Part shown: one piece after another, positions 32,528 through 41,852 of the stretch
How the letters are laid out: the number at the start of each line of letters is the position of its first letter
Position numbering within the stretch: position 1 is the stretch's first letter
Assembly (NCBI GenBank): GCA_029941785.1
Contig: JAPYTK010000002.1
Location: forward strand, 1 to 64,000
Reading direction: 5' to 3'
Source: Polyangiaceae bacterium
GTDB lineage: Bacteria; Myxococcota_A; Polyangia; Polyangiales; Polyangiaceae
Length of the DNA stretch: 64,000 nucleotides
The notes under the pieces: generated by a model
The model's input: only the letters and a program-made list of their open reading frames with translations
Databases searched by the model: none
Told to the model about the DNA's origin: nothing
Position numbers and translations under genes: made by a program

Positions 32528-32662
32528 AGGTCCCTGTAGCGAACTTTACGAAGGGCGTGTACTAGTACCTGGTCACGCCCACGGTATGGGCAAGCAGGGG
32601 ATTCGGGGGGAAATGATATTTGATGTTGCAAGCCAGTCGCGGGTCGTGCACCACGGCGCACA

Positions 32663-33169
32663 ATGGAAACGAGTCACGTCTTGAGCCCCAATCTGCAACC
32701 AGAGCCGATGCAAAGCTTAGCGATGACGACCCGGCCTGTCACCAAGGCGGATTATGACCACATCGTGAGGGTGATCGACCATTGGTGGGGGGGCCCGAGC
32801 AGCGCGCTTGCCCATCCGATCTTCTTTTACGAACTCGGCGAAACCGCCATGGTGATCGAAGCGGAAGGACAACTCGTCGGCTTCCTGTTCGGCTTCATCT
32901 CGCCTCAGGGCCCGACGGGCTATGTGCACCTGGTCGGCATTCACCCCGAGTTTCGCCGCCAACACGTAGGCAGCAAGCTGTACAAGTCCTTCGAACTCGC
33001 GTGCGCGCGAGCCGGATGCCTCAAATTGAAAGCCATCACGACGAGCGGCAATGAGGGCTCGATACGCTTCCACGTCGCCCAAGGCTGGAACATGGAAGAA
33101 CGCGCTGACTACGCGGGGCCCGGGCGCACACGGATCGTGTTCACCAAACAAGTCCGCCCACAGGAATGA
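32663..33169 (+). CDS. GNAT-family N-acetyltransferase
   Basis: VGFLFGFISPQGPTGYVHLVGIHPEFRRQHVGSKLYKSFEL...; start may be internal (MTTRPVTKADYDHI). Confidence 0.85.
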   Translation: METSHVLSPNLQPEPMQSLAMTTRPVTKADYDHIVRVIDHWWGGPSSALAHPIFFYELGETAMVIEAEGQLVGFLFGFISPQGPTGYVHLVGIHPEFRRQHVGSKLYKSFELACARAGCLKLKAITTSGNEGSIRFHVAQGWNMEERADYAGPGRTRIVFTKQVRPQE

Positions 33170-34347
33170 CCCGGTTTCTCGGCCGTGGCAAACCGCTTCT
33201 CGCGACGGCGCTCGTCCTCAGCACCAGCGCCTTCACCATGGCCCCGTGCGGCACGTCTCGCGCGGCAGGGCAGACGGTTTCCATCCAGATTCAGCCGGGC
33301 ACCGATCCCGCCACGAGCGCGGCCATTGCCCGCATCATAGAAGAGAGGCGCCAGTCTCTGCCCCCGCGACCACTGCCCTCGCCGGGCGTTTCGCCGGAAG
33401 GTGTCGCCAACAAACACCGGATCCGCGCCATCGCTCAGGCCCTACTTCGCGCGCGACGCCACGAGGAAAACGCCGCCTGGAGCGCTTGCGCCAAAGAGGC
33501 CGGCGACCGTCTCGGAGATGCCACGGAATTGCTGAGTCGATCACACCGACTCGACCTGCTGCGCGAATTGCATCTGCAGATCGGATCCTGTCTCAGTCTC
33601 AGTGAGACCCCAGCGGACGCGATGCCCCATTATCGAACCGCGACGCTCCTCGACGAAGGACAACCTGCGCGTGGAGACCACCGCGAAGAAGCAGAATTGC
33701 GCCTCGCCAAAGCGCGCACCGAAATCTTGGCACGCAAGCGGGGCACCATCACGATCGAGACCTCCCCCCCTGGCGCGACGGTTTGGCTCGACGGCCGCCG
33801 TCTGCCGAGCGTGTCGCCGCTTCGCACACCGGTCCGACTTGGTCATCATTTCATTTCCTTACGCCGGTTTCGCTACGAGCCGCAGACCGAACAAGTGCTC
33901 CTACAACCGGGCAGCAAACTGAAGCTCGTGATGACCCCTGCGCGATCGGACACGCTTCAAGATCAACTTCAGCCGCAAGCACGAGGGCAACTGAGCGCGT
34001 CGGTCCACGAACAGCGCCTCGCTCAGGCCGCGTGGGCAGGCGCAGCGCAACTCGCTGTCATTGCGCCTGCGCCACTACCCGCACGCGGATGGAGACTCCA
34101 ACTCTTCGACGCCACGACGGGAGCCCGACTCAAGGACGGAATCGTCGTGGAGCAAGCGGGCAGTGACCACTTGCGAAACCGCGTGTGCCAGGTTCTCGGC
34201 GAACACTGCGAGCCCATCAAGGCGGGGATCCCCTGGTATCTCTGGCCTATCGCCGCAACGGCCGTGACCGGAGCTTCGATCGCCATCGGCTTCGCCATCG
34301 ACGCTTCGCGTGACACCGTGCTGTGCCCGCCAAGCGGCTGCCGATGA
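33166..34347 (+). CDS. PEGA-domain secreted protein
   Basis: GTITIETSPPGATVWLDGRRLPSVSPLRTPVRLGHHFISL; ATGA overlap with the GNAT gene. Confidence 0.7.
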   Translation: MTRFLGRGKPLLATALVLSTSAFTMAPCGTSRAAGQTVSIQIQPGTDPATSAAIARIIEERRQSLPPRPLPSPGVSPEGVANKHRIRAIAQALLRARRHEENAAWSACAKEAGDRLGDATELLSRSHRLDLLRELHLQIGSCLSLSETPADAMPHYRTATLLDEGQPARGDHREEAELRLAKARTEILARKRGTITIETSPPGATVWLDGRRLPSVSPLRTPVRLGHHFISLRRFRYEPQTEQVLLQPGSKLKLVMTPARSDTLQDQLQPQARGQLSASVHEQRLAQAAWAGAAQLAVIAPAPLPARGWRLQLFDATTGARLKDGIVVEQAGSDHLRNRVCQVLGEHCEPIKAGIPWYLWPIAATAVTGASIAIGFAIDASRDTVLCPPSGCR

Positions 34348-34350
34348 GTT

Positions 34351-35421
34351 TCAGCGCGGCTGAACACAAAACACGTGCGCAGTCCTCGCCCGCACCGTCC
34401 AGTGTCCCGACGCCGCCGCGATCACAGCGCTCTGACCCCGACCCAATAAGAGAGAGCCGAGGGTCGTCTCGATCGCGGCTTGTCCCGCGACGCAGGTCAG
34501 CGCGCTGAGACTCGGGCCGCCCTCGATCCGCGCCTCGCCGGTCCCGCGCCATTGGTCGACGACGAAGTGATCCCAGTCCACGAGTCGCCGACGAGCGAGC
34601 GGGCCCGCTGAGATCGACTCCCCCGTGCGGCGGCACGAAGCCACCAGGTCATTACCCCGCGGAGCATCCCAGCTTGTCACCGCGAGCGAGCGCGCCACAT
34701 GCAGGGACCTCGGTTTGCCGTCGGGCGAGAATCCGCCACTCGCGTCGTAGCGGCGATTCCAATCCCAAAATCGATAGGTCATACCCGTTCGTCCTGGTTG
34801 CACCCGCTGAGGCTCGAGCAAGGTCACACCGCGACCGATGGCGTGAGGTGTGCCCGCCTCGATGACAAAAACATCTCCCGGGCCAACCGGAACAAAGTTC
34901 ATGAGCTGGTCGAGCGGGCCGTTCGCGCCAAGACAACGCTCGACCTCTTGTCGATTCACGCCGTCCCGGAAGCCGAGAAACAAGCCCGCTCCCGCAGCCG
35001 CTCGAAGCACAACCCACGCCTCGGGCTTGCCGCTCTCGTCCGGCCCGAGAGCCTCATCATCGTCGGCGGGGTGGACCTGCACCGAGAGGTTGTCGGCCGC
35101 ATCGAGCAATTTGACCAACAGTGGCAATTGACGGTCATTGTTCGTCGCCACGTTGAGGCCGAGCCACGCCTCCGGCGCACGCGCAATGATTTGCGACAGC
35201 TCCTCTCCTTCTTCCGTCACACTCGGAAAGCTCGGCTCGACCGAAACCTCCCACGACTCACCGATGACGCCAGGCGCCGTCGGAAGCGAAAGCTCGCTCT
35301 TGTAGTCCGTACCAATACGACTCCCTCCCCAAGGAGTCCGGCTCGGTGGCGTGAAGTTGTCGGGCCGCAGTCGTCTCGGCCTCAGCTCGTGTTTCTCCGA
35401 GCCGCGCACCTCAGCGGTCAA
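34351..35421 (-). CDS. manA: Mannose-6-phosphate isomerase, class I type
   Basis: TPWGGSRIGTDY, LPLLVKLLDAADNLSVQVHPADDDEALGPDESGKPEAWVVL, VFVIEAGTPHAIGRGVTLLEPQ. Confidence 0.85.
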   Translation of the reverse strand: MTAEVRGSEKHELRPRRLRPDNFTPPSRTPWGGSRIGTDYKSELSLPTAPGVIGESWEVSVEPSFPSVTEEGEELSQIIARAPEAWLGLNVATNNDRQLPLLVKLLDAADNLSVQVHPADDDEALGPDESGKPEAWVVLRAAAGAGLFLGFRDGVNRQEVERCLGANGPLDQLMNFVPVGPGDVFVIEAGTPHAIGRGVTLLEPQRVQPGRTGMTYRFWDWNRRYDASGGFSPDGKPRSLHVARSLAVTSWDAPRGNDLVASCRRTGESISAGPLARRRLVDWDHFVVDQWRGTGEARIEGGPSLSALTCVAGQAAIETTLGSLLLGRGQSAVIAAASGHWTVRARTAHVFCVQPR

Positions 35422-36751
35422 CCTTCATTTTGTAGCGGCGAAGAGTACGAAACAACGTGCCACGATCCACCCCCGCACGGCGAGCAGCTTCGGCCACGTT
35501 TCCCTGTCCCTCATCGAGCAAACGACGAATGTACTGTCGTTCAAATTGCTCGATGAGTTGAGTCTTGGCAATACGTAGTGGCAAGTCGTTGAAGCAGGAA
35601 AGCGTATCGGCGCTGGGCGCGCTCGCCCCGCTCGCCGTGAGGGTCGGCGCCACCTGCAAGACGACCAAGTGCTCGAGGTAGTTGCGCAACTCACGAACAT
35701 TGCCCGGCCACGCATGCCCGGCCAGCGAATCGAACAAGGCCTGATCCGGCTCGATGTGCACATTCACGCCGCGATCTTCGGCGATGCGATCGAGCAGGGC
35801 GGGAACCAACATCGGGAGATCCTCCAGCCGCTCCCGAAGAGCTGGCATGGGCACCTGAATCACCGCGAGTCGGTAGTACAGGTCGGCCCGAAAAGTCCCC
35901 TTGTTGACCTCACGCCGTAAGTCGCGATTTGTCGCCGCAACCACGCGAACATCGACTCGCTGGGTGTGGTGCGAACCGATCTGACGAACCTCCCCCTCTC
36001 CGAGGGCGCGCAAGAGCTTCGGTTGAAGCTCCAGCGGAAGTTCTCCGAGTTCGTCCAAGAACAGGGTGCCGCCATCCGCGCGCTGAAAAGCGCCCACACG
36101 ATCCTGGTGAGCATTGGTAAACGCTCCTCGCGTATGTCCAAACAACTCACTCTCTATCAAGGTAGGCGGCAGTCCCCCACAATCGACGATCTCGAAGACC
36201 TCGTCTTTGCGGCCGCTCTTATCGTGAACCGCTCGAGCCGCGAGCTCTTTGCCCGTTCCGCTCTCGCCCGTGATGAGCACCGGAGCGGTCGTAGGCGCCG
36301 CCCGCTCGAGCAAGCGATAAATCTGCCTCATCGCGGGAGAACCGCCGATCATCGCACCGAAACGCGACGCTTCGCTGGCCTCGACGAGTGCATGCTTGTT
36401 TGCGAGCTCTAGGCGCAGCTTGGACTTGCCGACCCGAAACTCGGCGGCCCGCGTGAGCACGACCTCGCCTAAGCGCACGCCAACGAGCCTCGTGCCGTTG
36501 GTGCTATCGAGGTCGCGCAACACGATGCCGTCTGCCGTGGCCACGAGCTCAGCATGGAAGCGGCTGACCGTGGGATCGCTGAGTCTTAAATGTACGCCAT
36601 CCGCCGTCCCAATCGTCAACTGACCGGCCTCGGCATCCACACATCGGCCCTCATCTGGCCCCTCGATCACCTGAACCGAGAATCGTGGCGTGCGGACCGA
36701 AACACCGGCCTCGCTTCGGTCGATGACAACGGTGCTCCCCTCGGTGCTCAT
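35411..36751 (-). CDS. FHA-domain AAA+ enhancer-binding-type regulator with Fis HTH (GAFTNA variant)
   Basis: FHA: LTIGTADGVHLRLSDPTVSRFHAELV...DSTNGTRL; AAA+: GESGTGKELAARAVH, ELFGHTRGAFTNAHQ, GGTLFLDELGEL; HTH GQGNVAEAARRAGVDRGTLFRTL. Confidence 0.92.
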   Translation of the reverse strand: MSTEGSTVVIDRSEAGVSVRTPRFSVQVIEGPDEGRCVDAEAGQLTIGTADGVHLRLSDPTVSRFHAELVATADGIVLRDLDSTNGTRLVGVRLGEVVLTRAAEFRVGKSKLRLELANKHALVEASEASRFGAMIGGSPAMRQIYRLLERAAPTTAPVLITGESGTGKELAARAVHDKSGRKDEVFEIVDCGGLPPTLIESELFGHTRGAFTNAHQDRVGAFQRADGGTLFLDELGELPLELQPKLLRALGEGEVRQIGSHHTQRVDVRVVAATNRDLRREVNKGTFRADLYYRLAVIQVPMPALRERLEDLPMLVPALLDRIAEDRGVNVHIEPDQALFDSLAGHAWPGNVRELRNYLEHLVVLQVAPTLTASGASAPSADTLSCFNDLPLRIAKTQLIEQFERQYIRRLLDEGQGNVAEAARRAGVDRGTLFRTLRRYKMKVDR

Positions 36752-36811
36752 GAGGCCTTGAGCTTAGCAGATGCAGCAAGAAAACGAGGTCAGCACGGAA
36801 AGAGTCGCGCG

Positions 36812-38542
36812 CTATTCGAAACGCGCGCGCGCGCCTCGCGTCTCGGAAACGACGACCGTCGCCGTCACGAGATGATCGTCCTTTCTCGATTGGGCGACGA
36901 GCTGATACGTGCCGCACGGCCAACGATAACTGCCTGGCGTCTGTACCGTGGTTGGCCCGCCTCGCACCGTAAAGCTTCCCTTGGAGGAGAGGAGAATATC
37001 GCCCTTGCACGACGACGCTGGTGAGGAAAGAGACACGGCAGAGGCCGAAGCCGGTGCGATCGCAGCGGCGCTCGTAGCCGTGGTCGATGATGCCTCGCGG
37101 GCGGATGGCGCAGCTTGTCTTGCGCCCCCCCCACGTGCGAGCCCAGGCGACGCGGGAGGGCGAGGGGACCCGGGGCGCTCCGCGCTTGCAGTCAACGCCG
37201 GTCCGCTCTGCATCTGAGCACTCGCCGGAGGAGCTGCGCTCAGGGCCACCGGGGGCGACGCGCTCGGGGCGCTTTCCAACTCGCCGTGGTCTGTCGAAGG
37301 GTGCGCCACGGGACGTAGAACCAATGGATAGACCAGCGCGGCGAGGCCCACCATGGCGGCGACCAACAAGGAGGCCTTGGCCCTTGTCGACAGCACCGAA
37401 TCGAGAGGAAGGCGGCCCGCGTCGGCCGGCGGGACTTGCCCGACCTCATCGGCGCCCGATCCCGCGAGCGTTACGGCGGTCCGGATGGTCGAACCCTCGG
37501 CGAGCGTCGAGTCGAGCAAACGCATCGTGAACACACCGCTCGCTTCGCTGCGCGAGATCTCCGTCGGTCCCTTGCCAGCCAGCCCCACCACCGGCCTGTT
37601 GCGAGATTGCGTCTGCTGCGCGACCTCTCGCACGATCTCAGCGAGTTCGTCAGCGCCCGCGCGATACTCATGGGCCTCCGCGAGGCGCCCCAGCTCCTTC
37701 ATCATCGTCCGTGCATCGACGAAGCGATCGTCCGCCTTGGGGGCCAGAGCCTTGGCAACGAAGGCGTCGAGCGACGAGCCCACATCCTCCCGCAAGCTCG
37801 AGACGAGCGGCGAAATTCGATTGGACGGCTTCCGCGGGATCTCCGACGCGTGGTCCTCCGGAAAAGGCAGACAACCTGCAAGCAGGTAGAACGACACGAC
37901 GCCTACGGCGTACAGGTCGGCACGGGCATCGAGCGGCTCGCCGCGCGATTGTTCGGGCGCCATGTAAACGGGCTTGCCGGCCCGCACGCTCGGCGGACCT
38001 TCTCGATCTTGCGTCACGAGCGCGACGCCAAAGTCGGCTATTTTCACCTCGCCCACCGAAGACAACAGGACATTGCCTGGGCTGACATCACGGTGCACGA
38101 GCGTTCGGCCGTCAGCCATCGCGTAGCGGTGCGCATGACCCAATCCCCGAAGAACCTGGGCCATGATGAACAAGGCGATGTCGATGGGTACGGGCTGCTC
38201 GCGGCGCTCATAAGCCGCGATGAGCACGCCGAGATCTACGCCTTCAACCAGCTCCATGACGAGAAAATAATCGTCCTTCTCCCCCTGCCCGAAGTCCATC
38301 ACCTGCACGATGTTCGGATGGATGAGCTGCGACATGAGTCGGGCCTCTTCGACGAACATGTCCGAGAGCAGCGTATCGCCACCAAGTCCTGGCAAAATCC
38401 GCTTCACGACCACAGCCTTCTCGAATCCGCCCGCGCCCAGAGTGACCGCACGGAAGACTTCGCCCATGCCACCGCGGCCGATGCGTTCTTCGAGGCGGTA
38501 TCGCGCCAATGACGGCTCTCGCTTCGCTTCGGGTCCCGTCAC
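36812..38542 (-). CDS. Ser/Thr protein kinase with TM segment and C-terminal extracytoplasmic domain
   Basis: YRLEERIGRGGMGEVFRAVTLG, VHRDVSPGNVLL, IADFGVA; TM near ASLLVAAMVGLAALVYPLVL. Confidence 0.92.
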   Translation of the reverse strand: MTGPEAKREPSLARYRLEERIGRGGMGEVFRAVTLGAGGFEKAVVVKRILPGLGGDTLLSDMFVEEARLMSQLIHPNIVQVMDFGQGEKDDYFLVMELVEGVDLGVLIAAYERREQPVPIDIALFIMAQVLRGLGHAHRYAMADGRTLVHRDVSPGNVLLSSVGEVKIADFGVALVTQDREGPPSVRAGKPVYMAPEQSRGEPLDARADLYAVGVVSFYLLAGCLPFPEDHASEIPRKPSNRISPLVSSLREDVGSSLDAFVAKALAPKADDRFVDARTMMKELGRLAEAHEYRAGADELAEIVREVAQQTQSRNRPVVGLAGKGPTEISRSEASGVFTMRLLDSTLAEGSTIRTAVTLAGSGADEVGQVPPADAGRLPLDSVLSTRAKASLLVAAMVGLAALVYPLVLRPVAHPSTDHGELESAPSASPPVALSAAPPASAQMQSGPALTASAERPGSPRPPASPGLARGGGARQAAPSAREASSTTATSAAAIAPASASAVSLSSPASSCKGDILLSSKGSFTVRGGPTTVQTPGSYRWPCGTYQLVAQSRKDDHLVTATVVVSETRGARARFE

Positions 38543-38554
38543 CGCGCGCCTCGC

Positions 38555-39193
38555 CTATTTGGACGTCTTCTGACCCTTCGAAGCCCGACGTACGTACACC
38601 CGGCACATGCCGTGCTTGGCCTTGGAGCGTGCATAGGGGAGTGGCGTCTTGCTCTTCTTGGAGCGCACGTACAAGCCACTCCCAACGGCCGGAGATGGAA
38701 TGACCGCCCCGAGGGCCTGTGGGCGTTCTTGCGGTAGCTCTTCTACGGTGACGATGACATCGCCATCGACGAGGTCCACCGCCTCGATGGATGGCCTCCT
38801 GCCGGAAGCCCTGCCCCCAGGGCACATCGAGCCCTCCGTGCGAATGGCGAGGACCACATCGTCCGGTGCTACCCAGGGTCTCTCACCAGCCCATTGAAAA
38901 CGAGGCTCCTCGGCCGCTCCGATGACAACGTCGAGACAGTTACATCTCGCCGTCAACGTTGCCGTTTTGCTCGCCGTTAAATCGTGGCGCACGCCCCGCA
39001 GCACGTATTGCGACCGGTCAATCTCCGTCACGTCGGACTGAAACAAAGAACTCGGGTCGCGCCCAGCAACCCGCTGATGCTGATCTTCGGTCCAGTTCAT
39101 ATCGGCAAAGTGGTCCTGCGCCCCGCTACAGGAAACGAGCAGGCTGAGCCCAAGTGCCGCATGCAGCCGGGGGGGACGGTAGGCAGCAACCAT
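38555..39193 (-). CDS. Putative lipoprotein, hypothetical
   Basis: MVAAYRPPRLHAALGLSLLVSCSG lipobox; no recognised family. Confidence 0.55.
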   Translation of the reverse strand: MVAAYRPPRLHAALGLSLLVSCSGAQDHFADMNWTEDQHQRVAGRDPSSLFQSDVTEIDRSQYVLRGVRHDLTASKTATLTARCNCLDVVIGAAEEPRFQWAGERPWVAPDDVVLAIRTEGSMCPGGRASGRRPSIEAVDLVDGDVIVTVEELPQERPQALGAVIPSPAVGSGLYVRSKKSKTPLPYARSKAKHGMCRVYVRRASKGQKTSK

Positions 39194-39273
39194 ATGGAGG
39201 AGCTTCGCACCACGGTCAAATTGGGGCAAGTTTGGCTGATCCCTCCAGACCTCGTTTGAGGCATAATATACAC

Positions 39274-40428
39274 ATGAAGACCTTCTTTTCTTTTTTGACG
39301 ACAGCGACTCTCGCCTTCACGGTCGCCGGCTGCGGCGGAGACGACGCCAGCTTCGACTTCAAGGTGAGCCGCGTCGCCTCGGCGGGCAATGGCCATACGT
39401 GCAACGTTCGCTACAATGGGACGATTGCGTGCTGGGGTCAAAACGAACACGGCCAACTCGGCGATGGTTCCAAGAAAGGCTCGGAAGTTCCGATCCAAGT
39501 CGCGCCCGATCCGGTGTGGGTCAGCGTCGCCTCGGGAGCGCGCCACACGTGTGCGCTGCGCAATGACAGCTGGCTGTGGTGTTGGGGGTGGAACGAACAC
39601 GGTCAACTTGGAACCGGATCGAACCAGGACCAGTACCAACCGCTCCTCACAGGCGCCGGTTCGCGCTGGACACAAATCGCCGCCGGCGGAGTCCACTCCT
39701 GCGCCATTCGAGACGACGGCACCTTATGGTGCTGGGGAAACAACAACCACGGACAAATCGGTAATGGCAGTGGTGGCGTCGAGGAAGACAAGGTCTTCAG
39801 CCCCGAGCAGATCGGTGATGCGACGACCTGGTCTGCCATCGCGGCCGGCGAGGGACACACCTGCGCGCTTCGTACAGACGGCTCGCTGTGGTGTTGGGGC
39901 AACAACTCCGACGGACAAATCGGTGACAACACGACCATCCATCCCAACACGCCCCAAGAGATCGCCGCTGGCTCCACCTGGCGATCGGTCGACACGGGCG
40001 ACTTTCACACCTGCGCCATTCGAACCGACGGCTCGCTGTGGTGTTGGGGATTCAACCAATTCGGACAACTCGGCGACGACACGACGACTCGCTCTTTGGC
40101 ACCGACACGCATCGGTGAGCAAGACGACTGGCTCGCCGTCGAACTCGGCGATTTTCACACCTGTGCCCGTCGACTCGACCAATCGATCTGGTGTTGGGGT
40201 TCAAACGCCTACGGACAGCTCGGCGACGGCACCGTCTTCGAGATGCAGAAGGTCCCGGTGCAGACGACGTCGGAAAATCGCTGGATCGATCTGACGGCAG
40301 GAAACGACCACACCTGTGGTCTGTGGGATGATGAGTCGCTGTGGTGTTGGGGACGAAACGATTACGGGCAACTCGGGGATGACTCGAAGGTGAATCGCTC
40401 GCTTCCGATCAGCGTCGACTACCAGTAA
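39274..40428 (+). CDS. RCC1-repeat lipoprotein (seven repeats)
   Basis: Signal/lipobox LAFTVAGCGG; seven units HTCxxRxDGxLWCWGxNxxGQLGDG. Confidence 0.93.
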   Translation: MKTFFSFLTTATLAFTVAGCGGDDASFDFKVSRVASAGNGHTCNVRYNGTIACWGQNEHGQLGDGSKKGSEVPIQVAPDPVWVSVASGARHTCALRNDSWLWCWGWNEHGQLGTGSNQDQYQPLLTGAGSRWTQIAAGGVHSCAIRDDGTLWCWGNNNHGQIGNGSGGVEEDKVFSPEQIGDATTWSAIAAGEGHTCALRTDGSLWCWGNNSDGQIGDNTTIHPNTPQEIAAGSTWRSVDTGDFHTCAIRTDGSLWCWGFNQFGQLGDDTTTRSLAPTRIGEQDDWLAVELGDFHTCARRLDQSIWCWGSNAYGQLGDGTVFEMQKVPVQTTSENRWIDLTAGNDHTCGLWDDESLWCWGRNDYGQLGDDSKVNRSLPISVDYQ

Positions 40429-40440
40429 CAGAGCCAGCGC

Positions 40441-40755
40441 CTACCCGTCGCGCTGCGAGAGTTGCTCGTAAGCCTGATTGATCTCTTTCATCCGTTTCTC
40501 GGCGAGTTTCTGTAGCTCGTCCGCTGCGGTATGCAGGCGATCGGGGTGATATTCTTGGATCTTTTTCTGGTAGGCCCGCCGAATCGTCTGCTGGTCCGCG
40601 CCCGGCTGCACTTCGAGAATCTCGTACGCGGATCGCTTCGTTTGCCTCTTGGGGGTCGCCGAAGAGCCGATCGATCGCGCCATCGGCTTCGCTCGCGCGA
40701 TCAGGCGGTAGAGAAACAAGCCGATCGCAAAGAAGGCGAAGATCTTGCCTAGCAT
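40441..40755 (-). CDS. J-domain (DnaJ-like) membrane-anchored protein
   Basis: N-terminal TM; AYEILEVQPGADQQTIRRAYQKKIQEYHPDRL. Confidence 0.88.
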   Translation of the reverse strand: MLGKIFAFFAIGLFLYRLIARAKPMARSIGSSATPKRQTKRSAYEILEVQPGADQQTIRRAYQKKIQEYHPDRLHTAADELQKLAEKRMKEINQAYEQLSQRDG

Positions 40756-40762
40756 GGGGCGC

Positions 40763-41266
40763 TTAGGGGCAGCGTTTCCCGCGGCTGCCGACGGCGTCGT
40801 TGTAGTAGTTCAATGCGTCGACGGCATGTCCGTTTGCCTGGTTCTTGTTGGCACGAGACACGAGCGCCATCGTCATGCCAACGAGCGCAACGGCGATCCC
40901 GGTACCGAAAATCGCGTAGGCCTTCCCCGGATCCTCTTCGACGAAGGCGAGACCCGACAAGCCCCCGAGACTACCGGCGCCTAGAACGATTCCGGCGACC
41001 GCGAGGCCCGTCGCAGCTTGACCCGCAGACTCGGCGTCTTCGGCGTGCTCCACAGCGCGCGGAACGCAGTGTACGTAATCGGCAAGCCCGGAGAAGCGCG
41101 GCGCCTCCGTGAGCATCTCGCGCCCCGCGTAAATCTGAACACCATCGGCGTAAGCGAGACTCAGTTCGTGCTTGGCGATGATCCGGGGTCGGTACTGACT
41201 CGTCGCGCTACATCCACCTAGCGCAGCGATCGACAACAGCGCGACGGGGAGCCGGGTTCGGGACAT
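40763..41266 (-). CDS. Putative lipoprotein
   Basis: MSRTRLPVALLSIAALGGCSA; C-terminal TM-like segment and ALNYYNDAVGSRGKRC. Confidence 0.65.
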   Translation of the reverse strand: MSRTRLPVALLSIAALGGCSATSQYRPRIIAKHELSLAYADGVQIYAGREMLTEAPRFSGLADYVHCVPRAVEHAEDAESAGQAATGLAVAGIVLGAGSLGGLSGLAFVEEDPGKAYAIFGTGIAVALVGMTMALVSRANKNQANGHAVDALNYYNDAVGSRGKRCP

Positions 41267-41814
41267 CACTTGGCTCCCTTTCTTGCGGCGATGATTCCGC
41301 ATGTCCGCCAAGCGTGCCGAGCGTCATCGTTGTAGCGATTGATACGATCTATCTCGTCGGCAACTTCATCTTCAGGCTCGGGGTGGCCGAGAGCCAATCC
41401 CACAGTGACGATCGGCAGGGCGATCAATGCGCCGACGGCGAGCACGGTGAGTACCCGCGGGTCGGCTTCGCCGTCCCCTCCGCCTCCGGTGCTCCGGTGG
41501 TGCCCCGAATGGCCGTGGTGGTGATGATGACCCACCGGCGCGACGACGATGACGTTCACTGAACTCGCGTGGTGGTGGCGGCGCTCCTGCTCGTCGGGCA
41601 CCCAATAGCCCGTCGGTGTCGCGCGTGCATCGCGATCGGGCGCGAGCTCTCCTCCACGACAAACCGGTGGCTCGGTACTCGGTGCGTACATGACGACCTT
41701 GTCGCCTTGCCAGACCGCCCGCGCGCGAGCGTCGGACGGTGGCTGGTAGTTTGAATGGTAGCTACAGCCGGCGGTCAAGAGACAAAGGGCGGCAAGAGGG
41801 TGGATTGTTCGCAT
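41266..41814 (-). CDS. Putative lipoprotein with His-rich segment
   Basis: MRTIHPLAALCLLTAGCSY; PVGHHHHHGHSGHH; C-terminal INRYNDDARHAWRTC. The track start at 42210 is upstream extension. Confidence 0.65.
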   Translation of the reverse strand: MRTIHPLAALCLLTAGCSYHSNYQPPSDARARAVWQGDKVVMYAPSTEPPVCRGGELAPDRDARATPTGYWVPDEQERRHHHASSVNVIVVAPVGHHHHHGHSGHHRSTGGGGDGEADPRVLTVLAVGALIALPIVTVGLALGHPEPEDEVADEIDRINRYNDDARHAWRTCGIIAARKGAK

Positions 41815-41852
41815 GGCGGACACGACTAGTGTGGCCGATTCGAGAAGCGGGC

